From: Prevotella sp. P5-92
GTDB lineage: Bacteria > Bacteroidota > Bacteroidia > Bacteroidales > Bacteroidaceae
Direction: 5' to 3'
Assembly: GCF_002251245.1 (NCBI RefSeq)
Contig: NZ_NPJG01000038.1
Location: 62,001-126,000, forward strand
Length of the DNA stretch: 64,000 nt
Of this stretch, positions 40,903 through 48,759 are shown in pieces. The position numbers and the translations under genes were made by a program. Positions within the stretch are counted from its first letter, which is position 1; every line of letters starts with the position of its first letter. The notes under the pieces are model-generated. The model did not search any database. It was not told the DNA's origin and saw only the letters and a program-made list of their open reading frames with translations.

Positions 40903-42255
40903 TTATTGTTTCTCTTCGGTCTTCTTGTTGTTTTGCTTGTTTTGTTGCGCATGGGCATTCCTGCGGTTTTGACCTTCAGGACGACGCTGCTTCTGCTGCT
41001 GTCCTTGTGGTTGCTGAGGCTGCTTCTGCTGCTGTCCTTGTGGTTGCTGAGGCTGCTTCTGCTGCTGTCCCTGTGGTTGCTGAGGCTGCTTCTGCTGCTG
41101 TTCCTGCGGTTGCTGAGGCTGCTTCTGTTGCTGTCCCTGAACTTGTTGTTGCCCATTGCCTTTTTTCTTCTTTTTCTTCTTGGCTTTGTCAAAGCGGCTG
41201 ATGTTTTCGTTGGCGAGGAGGTCAACGTGCTGTTGTCCGGATTGCTTCTGCTTGCCGTCCTCATGTAGCGAGTCAGGTTTTTCTCCCTTTTTGTTCATCT
41301 CGATCACCAGCCTTGCACGTTCGGCAGTGATAGTCTCGAGGTTTGCCGCTATGTTTTTGTCGGTAGAGTATGTGATGAGTCCTGCAAGGATGTCGGTTTT
41401 GAAGAGATAATAATCTCCGTCGAGAGTCTGCAGTACCACTTCTTTGCTCGGAATCTTTCGTCCTGCCTCTACATAGTTGTCAACCTCATAGTTGAGGCAG
41501 CATTTCAGTTTGGCGCACATGCCAGCTAACTTCTGTGGGTTGAGCGAAATGTCCTGATAGCGTGCCGAGTTGGTGGTCACGCTATTAAAGTTCTTCATCC
41601 AGGTGGCGCAGCACAGCTCTCGTCCGCATGGACCTGTACCTCCGATGCGTCCCGCTTCTTGTCGCGCACCGATCTGTTTCATTTCTATGCGCACGTGGAA
41701 CGTCTCGGCAAGCACCTTGATCAACTGACGGAAATCGACACGCTCGTCGGCGATATAGTAAAATATCGCCTTGTTGCAGTCGCCTTGGTATTCCACGTCT
41801 CCTATCTTCATCTGCAGTCCGAGATCCTTAGCTATCTGTCGGCTCTGTATCATCGTCCCGTGTTCACGGCTTTTAGCCTCTCGATACTTGTCCATATCCA
41901 CGGGTCTTGCCAGTCGGTAGATGCGTTTGATGTCGTCAGCCGACTTGATGTTGGCTTTCTTTATCTGTTTTTTTACGAGTCGTCCTGTCAGCGTGACAAC
42001 GCCGATGTCGTGTCCTGGGTTAGCTTCTACAGCCACGATATCCCCTTTTTTCAGCTCGAGCTTGTTGGAGTTGTGGTAGTATCCCTTGCGTGTGTGTTTG
42101 AACTGCACTTCTACGAGGTCGGTAGAGAAGGCATTTCCAGGCACGTCAGCCAACCAGTCATAGGTGTTGAGCTGTTTGTCCTGTCGTCCCACAGCCTTTC
42201 TGCATAGGCCTCTGTCGCCATCACACATTATTTTGTTTTCATTATCTTTTATCAT
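40903..42255 (-). CDS. ricT: RicT/PSP1-family protein with Gln-Pro repeat tail
   Basis: A 450-residue protein. Residues about 30-310 are the PSP1/RicT region, with the conserved Cys cluster GTGPCGRELCCATW and CAKLKCCLNYEVD. In Bacillus, RicT binds an iron-sulfur cluster with RicA and RicF and acts with RNase Y in mRNA processing; in Bacteroidota the role is less known. After a Lys-rich stretch (AKKKKKKKGN) the tail is four copies of an 11-residue repeat GQQQKQPQQPQ encoded by 33-bp units, then a basic end. The tail is probably disordered and length-variable. It sits between holB and gldH. Confidence 0.92.
   Translation of the reverse strand: MIKDNENKIMCDGDRGLCRKAVGRQDKQLNTYDWLADVPGNAFSTDLVEVQFKHTRKGYYHNSNKLELKKGDIVAVEANPGHDIGVVTLTGRLVKKQIKKANIKSADDIKRIYRLARPVDMDKYREAKSREHGTMIQSRQIAKDLGLQMKIGDVEYQGDCNKAIFYYIADERVDFRQLIKVLAETFHVRIEMKQIGARQEAGRIGGTGPCGRELCCATWMKNFNSVTTNSARYQDISLNPQKLAGMCAKLKCCLNYEVDNYVEAGRKIPSKEVVLQTLDGDYYLFKTDILAGLITYSTDKNIAANLETITAERARLVIEMNKKGEKPDSLHEDGKQKQSGQQHVDLLANENISRFDKAKKKKKKKGNGQQQVQGQQQKQPQQPQEQQQKQPQQPQGQQQKQPQQPQGQQQKQPQQPQGQQQKQRRPEGQNRRNAHAQQNKQNNKKTEEKQ
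40988..41135. repeat. 33-bp coding repeats in ricT
   Basis: About four and a half tandem 33-bp units inside ricT, encoding GQQQKQPQQPQ repeats. Near identity at DNA level suggests recent expansion and possible length change between strains without frameshift. Confidence 0.88.
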
Positions 42256-42321
42256 TCGTTATGTTGTATATAGAGTTTCTGTTTGTTACTTCCGTAAAGT
42301 TGTATATAGAGTTTTCGTTTA

Positions 42322-43464
42322 TTACTTTTTTTGTAGTATCAGCATTATCATCTGCAACGCCATGTCGAAGAATACGATTTTTGCGTTTGCGTTTTGCTTA
42401 ATGTCACGAACAATTTTGTCGGCCATTTCGCTTATCTGGATTATGTTCCCCTCGTGGATGAAACGAGCAAACTTCACGGCAAAAGCCTCTTCTTCTTCAG
42501 TCATGTAGTTGAGCTCGGGATTGCCGAAGTTGTACATGAAGTTTTCGCGTGTCAAGCGTATGAAATAATCCATAAACCGCTTCTGTTTTTCCCTTCCATA
42601 TCCTGCTATGCGCTCGCTCCATTTCTTCAGGTCGTGGATGTTGCGCATATATGCAAGACGCATAAGCTGCTGATAGTCGGCAAAGAAGTCGGCCGTCTCG
42701 CTGTCGTTGTCAATTATGCGAAGTGCGTTGAGCCAGCTGCCGTCAGAAAGTCGAGCCACACGTGTTGCCGTTTCTGCACCCAATGGATATCTTTCGGCAA
42801 GAACTTTAGCTATGCTGTTGTTGTCAATGCGTCTCACGTCGATGCGCTGTGTTCGGCTGCGTATTGTCTCGAGTAGTTTGTCAGGTTCTTGGCAAACCAT
42901 GATAAACACAGAATGAGAAGGCGGTTCTTCGATTAGTTTGAGAATCTTGTTAGCACATTCAATGTTCATTCGCTCTGGCAGCCAAATTATCGAGACCTTA
43001 TATCCGCCTTGGCTCGACTTAAGGCTGAATTTCCTTATCAGCTCGTCGCTCTCGCCAGCGGTGATGATGGCCTGCTGGTTTTCAGCTCCAATGGCTGTCA
43101 TCCATTGATCCATGGAGAAATATGGTCCTGTCTGGATCATTTCGTGCCATTGCTTGGCGAAGTCGTCGCTCACAGGCTTGTGGTCGGCGCTCATCGACGG
43201 TAGCTTTATGGTGGGGAAGGTGAAATGCAGGTCGGGGTGCTCCCATTTTGCCAACATTCGGCATTGTGGACAAGCCTCGCATGCCTCGTCGTCACAGGTG
43301 TGGTTGCGGCACAACAAATAGTTGGCAAAGGCGAGAGCGAGTGCCATCTTTCCGCTGCCTTGCGGTCCGCAAAGCATCAATGCGTGAGGCAGTCTGTCTT
43401 CCCTTGCCATCTGTGTGAGCCTTGTCCACACCTCTTTTTGTCCTATGACGTCACCTTTTCTCAA
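42322..43464 (-). CDS. holB: DNA polymerase III delta' subunit
   Basis: A 380-residue clamp-loader subunit. It starts with an uncommon TTG codon (LRKGDVIGQKEVWTRLTQMA, initiator Met), because no ATG lies in frame upstream before a run of A residues. Walker A is GPQGSGK, followed by the zinc-binding cysteines in CDDEACEACPQC, and sensor motifs lie in the following 150 residues. It opens the beta clamp with delta and tau/gamma. The gap to metF is 28 bases, so it is in the metF operon. Confidence 0.9.
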   Translation of the reverse strand: MRKGDVIGQKEVWTRLTQMAREDRLPHALMLCGPQGSGKMALALAFANYLLCRNHTCDDEACEACPQCRMLAKWEHPDLHFTFPTIKLPSMSADHKPVSDDFAKQWHEMIQTGPYFSMDQWMTAIGAENQQAIITAGESDELIRKFSLKSSQGGYKVSIIWLPERMNIECANKILKLIEEPPSHSVFIMVCQEPDKLLETIRSRTQRIDVRRIDNNSIAKVLAERYPLGAETATRVARLSDGSWLNALRIIDNDSETADFFADYQQLMRLAYMRNIHDLKKWSERIAGYGREKQKRFMDYFIRLTRENFMYNFGNPELNYMTEEEEAFAVKFARFIHEGNIIQISEMADKIVRDIKQNANAKIVFFDMALQMIMLILQKK

Positions 43465-43492
43465 TTTTTTTCTGTGGTTTTTATGTCTGTTC

Positions 43493-44449
43493 TTAGAGCA
43501 GTCTTCTTGCCACTTCCGCTACGGAGTCAACGGCTGACACGGTGTAGAAGTGGATGTTGTGTATGCCATGTGAATACAGTTCCTTGCATTGTGCCACAGC
43601 CCATTCCACTCCGAGTTGTCTGGCCTCTTCGTCGGTCTTGCATTTTATGGCTTCGAGAGCCAACGACTGAGGTATGTCGCAATGGAACGTCTTTGGTACA
43701 ATGGTGAGCTGGCTAAGCTTGGCGAAAGGCTTTATGCCGGGAATGATAGGTATGGTGATGCCAGCCTGTCGTGCCTTTTCAACAAACTCGAAGTATTTCT
43801 GGTTGTCGTAGAACAGCTGTGTCACGGCATAGTCGGCTCCGAGGTCTTGCTTCTCTTTCAGATGTTGGAGGTCCATCTCAAGGTTTGGTGCTTCCTCGTG
43901 TTTCTCTGGGTAGCATGCCACACCGTAGTCAAACTTCTCTCCCGGACATTTTATCGGAGTGCCATCAGCAAAGAATCCTTCGTTGAAGCGGTTTACCTGA
44001 CGTATGAGGTCGGTAGTGTGCTCGTGGCCGCCTGGTGTAGGGATGAAGCGCGGGTCTTCCTTGGCTTTGTCGCCTCTGAGCAGCAGCAGGTTGGATATGC
44101 CGAGAAACTGCAGGTCGAGCAGTTCATATTCAATGTCCTCTACTGTCGCGCCACTGCAGATGACGTGTGGCTGAACAGGAATGCCATACTTGTTCTGTAT
44201 TGCTGCGGCGATGGCAATGGTGCCTGGGCGGCGGCGTATGCGCTGTCGCTGCAAGAGACCGTTGTCCATCTCGTGATATACAAACTCGCTGTGGTGTGTG
44301 GTGATGTTGATAAACAGAGGATCAAACTCCTTTAGCTTGTCTATTGTAGCGAAGAGTTTGTCTGTTCCTGTTCCTTTTAGCGGAGGCAGCACCTCAAACG
44401 AGAAATGTCTCTTGTCTTTGTCTTTATTTATTAGTTCGATAACTGTCAT
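43493..44449 (-). CDS. metF: 5,10-methylenetetrahydrofolate reductase
   Basis: A 318-residue flavoenzyme that makes 5-methyl-THF for methionine synthesis. HFSFEVLPPLKG, VQPHVICSGATVEDIEYEL, NLLLLRGDKAKED and YPEKHEEAPN are family marks. It is the first gene of metF-holB-ricT-gldH. A TAATTTTG -7-like sequence occurs 27 bases upstream on the minus strand (44476-44483), without a standard TTTG box. No SAM-type riboswitch was seen in the 119-base gap. Confidence 0.96.
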   Translation of the reverse strand: MTVIELINKDKDKRHFSFEVLPPLKGTGTDKLFATIDKLKEFDPLFINITTHHSEFVYHEMDNGLLQRQRIRRRPGTIAIAAAIQNKYGIPVQPHVICSGATVEDIEYELLDLQFLGISNLLLLRGDKAKEDPRFIPTPGGHEHTTDLIRQVNRFNEGFFADGTPIKCPGEKFDYGVACYPEKHEEAPNLEMDLQHLKEKQDLGADYAVTQLFYDNQKYFEFVEKARQAGITIPIIPGIKPFAKLSQLTIVPKTFHCDIPQSLALEAIKCKTDEEARQLGVEWAVAQCKELYSHGIHNIHFYTVSAVDSVAEVARRLL

Positions 44450-44530
44450 TTCGTTCCAAATAAAACATTTGGCGACAAAATTACAAAAAAAAATCCAAAC
44501 TTAGGGCATTTTCGAAGAAAAAGCGTAAAA

Positions 44531-44563
44531 AAAAGAGGGGAAGTGCTGTTCTTCCCCTCTTTT
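44531..44563 (-). terminator. Terminator of the GH51 gene
   Basis: AAAAGAGGGGAAG pairs with CTTCCCCTCTTTT (13 bp, 7-base loop) five bases after the GH51 stop codon. Minus-strand sequence continues with a run of T residues. Confidence 0.9.
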
Positions 44564-44567
44564 TGTA

Positions 44568-46544
44568 TTATTTCTCTATGATATAGAGCTTGAATGTCAT
44601 TGGTTGCAATACATCGTTGAGTATTGTGTTTTTCTTTCCTGCCTCGCATTTCATGGCTCCGTCAACGGGGCGGATCTTGTCAGGATTGTCTATTGAGTTC
44701 TCGTCGTCGAGACCATTGTGCGACAGTGTGATAGTCTTCACGGATTTCTCGCCTTTGAGACCCAAGAGGTTGACCGAAACGGGTTGTGCCGTTTTGCCAG
44801 TGTTGATAATCTTGACGATGACGGTGTTAGCCTTAGCGTCGAGTACAGAGCTGGCGAAGAGTCCGTTTTGTCCTTCCTGTCCAGCCACAAACTGCTTGTT
44901 CATAGTCAGTGGAAGCACGTTGGTTCCCTTGTTTTGGGCATACATCTGCTGTACGTAATAGCTTACGGTCTTGAACATCTTAGTGTTGTCGAACCATATA
45001 AGGTCAGGACGCCACTGCCATCCGTCAACATGTGCGAGGAGAGGAGCGTAGGCGGTCATATATACCACGTCGGCATTGCGTTCAAGGTCGGTCATGAAGG
45101 CTGCCTCGTAGAGCGATGTCTCGTAGTGGTTCCATTTCTTTCCCTTTCCGTGGCAGGCATATTCGCCGGCAAACACTTTCGGACCCTTGCGGTCGTAGCT
45201 CTCGTAGCGCAGGCCATGGCTGAGGAACCACGACTCGGGGCGATAGAAATGCTCGTCCACGAGGTCTGCTTTCTGGCTTTTCATCGCTTCCCAACCGAGG
45301 TCAAACATCTTGCCTTCAGAGTCAGGACCGCTGGTGCCAACGATCTTTATCTCTGGATACTTTGCGCGGATACGCTCAACAAACGGCTTCAGGCGCTTGA
45401 AGTAGAGCTCGTCCCACTGCTCGTTGCCCACGCCGAGATATTTCATGTTGAATGGAGCTGGATGCCCCATTTCGATGCGCTTCTTTCCCCATTCGGTATT
45501 TTCGTCGCCATTAGCAAACTCGATGAGGTCGAGACAGTCTTGGATAAATGGCTCTAACTCATCCATTTTTGCGTGAGCGCACTCCTGGTTCCAGTTCTGG
45601 AACTGGCAAGCCATACCCACGTTGAGCACTGGAAGAGGCTCCGCGCCAATATCTTCAGATAGCTGGAAGAACTCGAAGAATCCGAGTCCGTAGCTCTGAT
45701 AATAGTCGGGGAAGTAACGGTAGTCGAAGGTGTGCTCCCAACGGTTTTGGTTGAGAGGACGGTTCTCTACCGGACCGATGGTGTTCTTCCACTGGTAGCG
45801 TGTGGCGAGGTCAACGCCTTCCACGATGCAACCTCCAGGGAATCGCAACAGTCCTGGGTGGATGTCGGCCAGCGCCTGGGCTATGTCACGACGCATACCA
45901 TTCTGTCGGTTTTTGAATGTGTTGACCGGGAAGAGGCTCACGTGCTCGAGATCCACGGGGTTTGCTCCGGCAAGGAAGATGCGCAGGTTGGCATGATTGA
46001 AGGTGCGTGGCGACTTCACCACCACCTCATACTTCTTCCAGTCAGCTGAAGCAATCTCGAGCTTGTTCTCTGTAAATTCCTGGTGCTCCTCCATGGTGTT
46101 TTGGTCAATGAGTTGCACCCTGATGGTTGTCTTTCCCTTTGGCGCCCTTGCCCATACAGTGAAGCGATAGCTCTCGCCTTTCTCCACTCCGATGCCGAAG
46201 TATCCTTCGTTTTGGATACCAGTGCGGCGCTCCTTATGTCCAGGGTCGCTGAGTGTGACATAGTGCGGACAGCGTTCGAATGGTCCGTCGTTCTTCAGCT
46301 TTACGTCGCCAAAGACTTGCCAACCCATAAAACTTTGGGGGAATTCAAAAGAACGGTTCTTGACCAATTCTCCATACAGACCGCCGTCGGCGGCATAGTT
46401 GATGTCCTCAAAGAATAGTCCATACATGGTGTTTTGAACTGGGGCTCCCACCTTCTTGGTGTTGATGTCCATGACATTTGTCTGGGCCTGTGCTGCCAAT
46501 GCTGAAGCCAGTGCAATGGCGCAACCTAATGTTTTTAATTTCAT
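44568..46544 (-). CDS. GH51 alpha-L-arabinofuranosidase
   Basis: A 658-residue secreted enzyme that removes arabinose side chains from arabinan or arabinoxylan. Signal peptide 1-20 (ALAAQA), a first strand of the barrel domain, an inserted CBM-like beta-sandwich (about 75-205, ESYRFTVWARAPKGKTTIRV), then the TIM barrel with acid/base Glu375 in GVGNEQWDEL and nucleophile Glu461 in VFAGEYACH, and a C-terminal beta domain. It is divergent from a sugar porter gene that could take up the released pentose. Promoter and terminator are both clear, so it is monocistronic. Confidence 0.94.
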   Translation of the reverse strand: MKLKTLGCAIALASALAAQAQTNVMDINTKKVGAPVQNTMYGLFFEDINYAADGGLYGELVKNRSFEFPQSFMGWQVFGDVKLKNDGPFERCPHYVTLSDPGHKERRTGIQNEGYFGIGVEKGESYRFTVWARAPKGKTTIRVQLIDQNTMEEHQEFTENKLEIASADWKKYEVVVKSPRTFNHANLRIFLAGANPVDLEHVSLFPVNTFKNRQNGMRRDIAQALADIHPGLLRFPGGCIVEGVDLATRYQWKNTIGPVENRPLNQNRWEHTFDYRYFPDYYQSYGLGFFEFFQLSEDIGAEPLPVLNVGMACQFQNWNQECAHAKMDELEPFIQDCLDLIEFANGDENTEWGKKRIEMGHPAPFNMKYLGVGNEQWDELYFKRLKPFVERIRAKYPEIKIVGTSGPDSEGKMFDLGWEAMKSQKADLVDEHFYRPESWFLSHGLRYESYDRKGPKVFAGEYACHGKGKKWNHYETSLYEAAFMTDLERNADVVYMTAYAPLLAHVDGWQWRPDLIWFDNTKMFKTVSYYVQQMYAQNKGTNVLPLTMNKQFVAGQEGQNGLFASSVLDAKANTVIVKIINTGKTAQPVSVNLLGLKGEKSVKTITLSHNGLDDENSIDNPDKIRPVDGAMKCEAGKKNTILNDVLQPMTFKLYIIEK

Positions 46545-46576
46545 ACTTTAATATAGGTATCAGTTAGTTCGTGTTG

Positions 46577-46608
46577 CAAAAATAGTTAAAATATTCGTGA
46601 TATGCAAA
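46577..46608 (-). promoter_or_regulatory. Promoter of the GH51 gene
   Basis: Minus-strand TTTG (46605-46608), 20 bases, then TATTTTTG (46577-46584), 32 bases before the start codon. A TAATTTTG element for the divergent porter gene (46628-46635, plus strand) lies just to the right, so one regulator bound between could affect both. Confidence 0.75.
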
Positions 46609-46737
46609 TTTTTTGGAAAAAAAGATGTAATTTTGTAGCCTATTTAAGAATTATAATTATTCTTTAAACAAATATCGGTGAAAATAAAGAGTTAAAACCA
46701 AAATACCAATCTTTTAAAAGACAAACAATTAAAGGTA

Positions 46738-48186
46738 ATGAATCAAAGTGCAACAGGTAGCAAATCCTACCTTATTTCAATCGTCATGGTAGCCGTCTTA
46801 GGCGGCTTACTCTTCGGCTACGACACAGCCGTTATCTCGGGAGCGGAAAAGGGATTGCAGGCTTTTTTCATGGGAGCGAGCGATTTCACGTACACAGACT
46901 TTTGGCATGGGTTTACCAGTTCCAGTGCCCTTATTGGCTGTATCATTGGCTCCGCATTGTCGGGACTATTGGCTTCTAACTGGGGTCGCAAGCGCACGCT
47001 CATCTTTGCAGGTGTGATGTTTTTCATCTCTGCATGGGGTTCGATGTCGCCAGAGACATTTGTTCTGCCCGAGGGCAAGCCCGACCTCACCCTTCTCATC
47101 GTGTTTAACATCTACCGTGTCATTGGTGGTGTCGGCGTTGGTCTTGCCTCAGCCGTATGTCCAATGTATATCGGTGAGATTGCGCCAAGCAATATCCGCG
47201 GTATGCTCGTGTCGTGGAACCAGTTTGCCATCATCTTCGGTCAGCTGGTGGTGTATTTTGTCAATTTCTTCATCCTTGGCGACCACATTGCTCCTGCCAT
47301 AGAGAGCATCGGCAATGGCATGAACCAGATACTTAACAGTGGCGAGGCAGCCTGGGCCATTGAGACAGGATGGCGTTACATGTTTGGCTCTGAGATGGTT
47401 CCTGCCGGACTGTTCGCCCTTCTCATCTGTTTCGTGCCTGAGACTCCGCGTTATCTTGCCATGACCGGACAAGACGAGAAAGCCGAGTATGTTCTTGCCC
47501 GCATCAATGGCGCGGCTAAGGCAAAGGAGATCCTCAACGAGATAAAGAACACCGTAACCGAGAAGACAGAACGCCTGATGACCTATGGCTTCCTCTGCAT
47601 CTTTGTCGGTGTGATGTTGTCGGTGTTCCAGCAGGCTGTGGGCATCAATGCGGTGCTCTATTATGCTCCGCGAATCTACGAGGCAATGGGCTTTGACAAT
47701 CCTATGGTGCTCACCGTGTTTAATGGTATCGTCAACCTTGGTTTCACCTGTGTGGCTATCTTCACCGTCGAGAAACTGGGCCGCAAGCCTTTGCTCATTG
47801 TCGGTTCGTTAGGAATGGCTGTAGGCGCCATCGGCGTGGCCTGTACGTTTGGCAATCCCGAGCTGCAGTTGCTGTGTATGGTATCTATCATGGTCTATTC
47901 AGCATCGTTTATGTTCTCTTGGGGACCTATATGCTGGGTGCTCATCGCCGAGGTGTTCCCCAACACTATCCGTGGTGCAGCAGTAGCCATTGCAGTGGCT
48001 TTCCAGTGGATATTCAACTGGATTGTATCTACCTCGTTTGTTCCTCTTGCCAACAGCATGGGCTATTGGTTCACATACGGCCTTTATGGCGTGATATGTA
48101 TCGTTGCTGCCGTGTTTGTATGGCGTCTGGTGCCAGAGACCAAGGGCAAGACATTAGAGGATATGAGTAAACTTTGGAAGAAATAA
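46738..48186 (+). CDS. MFS sugar porter (XylE/AraE-like)
   Basis: A 482-residue transporter with 12 membrane segments. Sugar-porter signatures are visible: GGLLFGYDTAVISGAEKGLQ, the RxGRR-type NWGRKRTL, PMYIGEIAPSNIRG, QQAVGINAVLYYAP, PETPRYL and PETKGKTLED. It belongs with proton-coupled xylose, arabinose or glucose importers; the divergent GH51 gene favours arabinose. The receiver-domain gene follows after 43 bases. Confidence 0.93.
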   Translation: MNQSATGSKSYLISIVMVAVLGGLLFGYDTAVISGAEKGLQAFFMGASDFTYTDFWHGFTSSSALIGCIIGSALSGLLASNWGRKRTLIFAGVMFFISAWGSMSPETFVLPEGKPDLTLLIVFNIYRVIGGVGVGLASAVCPMYIGEIAPSNIRGMLVSWNQFAIIFGQLVVYFVNFFILGDHIAPAIESIGNGMNQILNSGEAAWAIETGWRYMFGSEMVPAGLFALLICFVPETPRYLAMTGQDEKAEYVLARINGAAKAKEILNEIKNTVTEKTERLMTYGFLCIFVGVMLSVFQQAVGINAVLYYAPRIYEAMGFDNPMVLTVFNGIVNLGFTCVAIFTVEKLGRKPLLIVGSLGMAVGAIGVACTFGNPELQLLCMVSIMVYSASFMFSWGPICWVLIAEVFPNTIRGAAVAIAVAFQWIFNWIVSTSFVPLANSMGYWFTYGLYGVICIVAAVFVWRLVPETKGKTLEDMSKLWKK

Positions 48187-48229
48187 CACCTTATTATATT
48201 AATAATAACAAAAAAATTAAAGACTATCT

Positions 48230-48583
48230 ATGAGAAGAATATTGGTTGCAGAAGACAACGATAGTAACTTCATCTTGATGGGTTACTTGCTTAAGAAGCA
48301 TTACGAGGTGATACGCGCAATCAACGGTATTGACGCTGTTGAGAAGGTGGAGCAAGGCGGTATTGACATGGTGCTTATGGACTTGAAGATGCCAGAGATG
48401 GACGGTCTGCAGGCCACACGTATCATTAAGGAGAAATATCCTGACATGCCTATCATCGCACTTACGGCCAACGCTTTCAGCAGCGACCGTGAGCAGGCTT
48501 TCGAAGCCGGTTGCGACGAGTTCCTTTCCAAACCCGTAAATTCTGAGCTTTGTCTTGAGACAATAGCAAAGCTGCTGAAGTAG
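48230..48583 (+). CDS. Stand-alone response-regulator receiver protein
   Basis: A 117-residue CheY-like receiver with no output domain. The acidic pair AEDND (7-11), phospho-acceptor Asp51 in LMDLKMPEMDG, the Thr/Ser switch in IALTANA and Lys in FLSKPVN are all present. It lies 43 bases after the sugar porter, with a terminator after it, so the two may be co-transcribed. No histidine kinase is near; the partner is unknown. Confidence 0.92.
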   Translation: MRRILVAEDNDSNFILMGYLLKKHYEVIRAINGIDAVEKVEQGGIDMVLMDLKMPEMDGLQATRIIKEKYPDMPIIALTANAFSSDREQAFEAGCDEFLSKPVNSELCLETIAKLLK

Positions 48584-48611
48584 TAAAGACTGGCAAAACC
48601 AGGTAACTGAA

Positions 48612-48670
48612 AAGGAGTTAAGACAATATAGAATGCCATCCATGGGAATTCATATTTGTCTTAACTCCTT
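48612..48670 (+). terminator. Terminator after the receiver gene
   Basis: A perfect 15-bp stem (48612-48626 with 48656-48670) begins 29 bases after the stop codon, followed by AATCTTTTTAAG. The arms contain GGAGTTAAGACAA, a sequence faintly like the GAAGTTAARGAC arms at 14.1 and 17.2 kb. Confidence 0.7.
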
Positions 48671-48759
48671 AATCTTTTTAAGCTAATGAGCCTTTAAGCA
48701 CTTGAGCTAAAAAGCCATAAACACTTAACCTAATAAGCCTTAAAACATAATGCCGATAG

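Noticed and set aside
44450-44567. SAM riboswitch before metF
   Set aside because: The short gap holds only a terminator for GH51 and A/T-rich sequence with no aptamer pattern.
46612-46635. Full promoter of the sugar porter
   Set aside because: TAATTTTG is present but the nearest TTTG lies only 12 bases upstream, outside the usual 19-21, so only the -7 part is mentioned.
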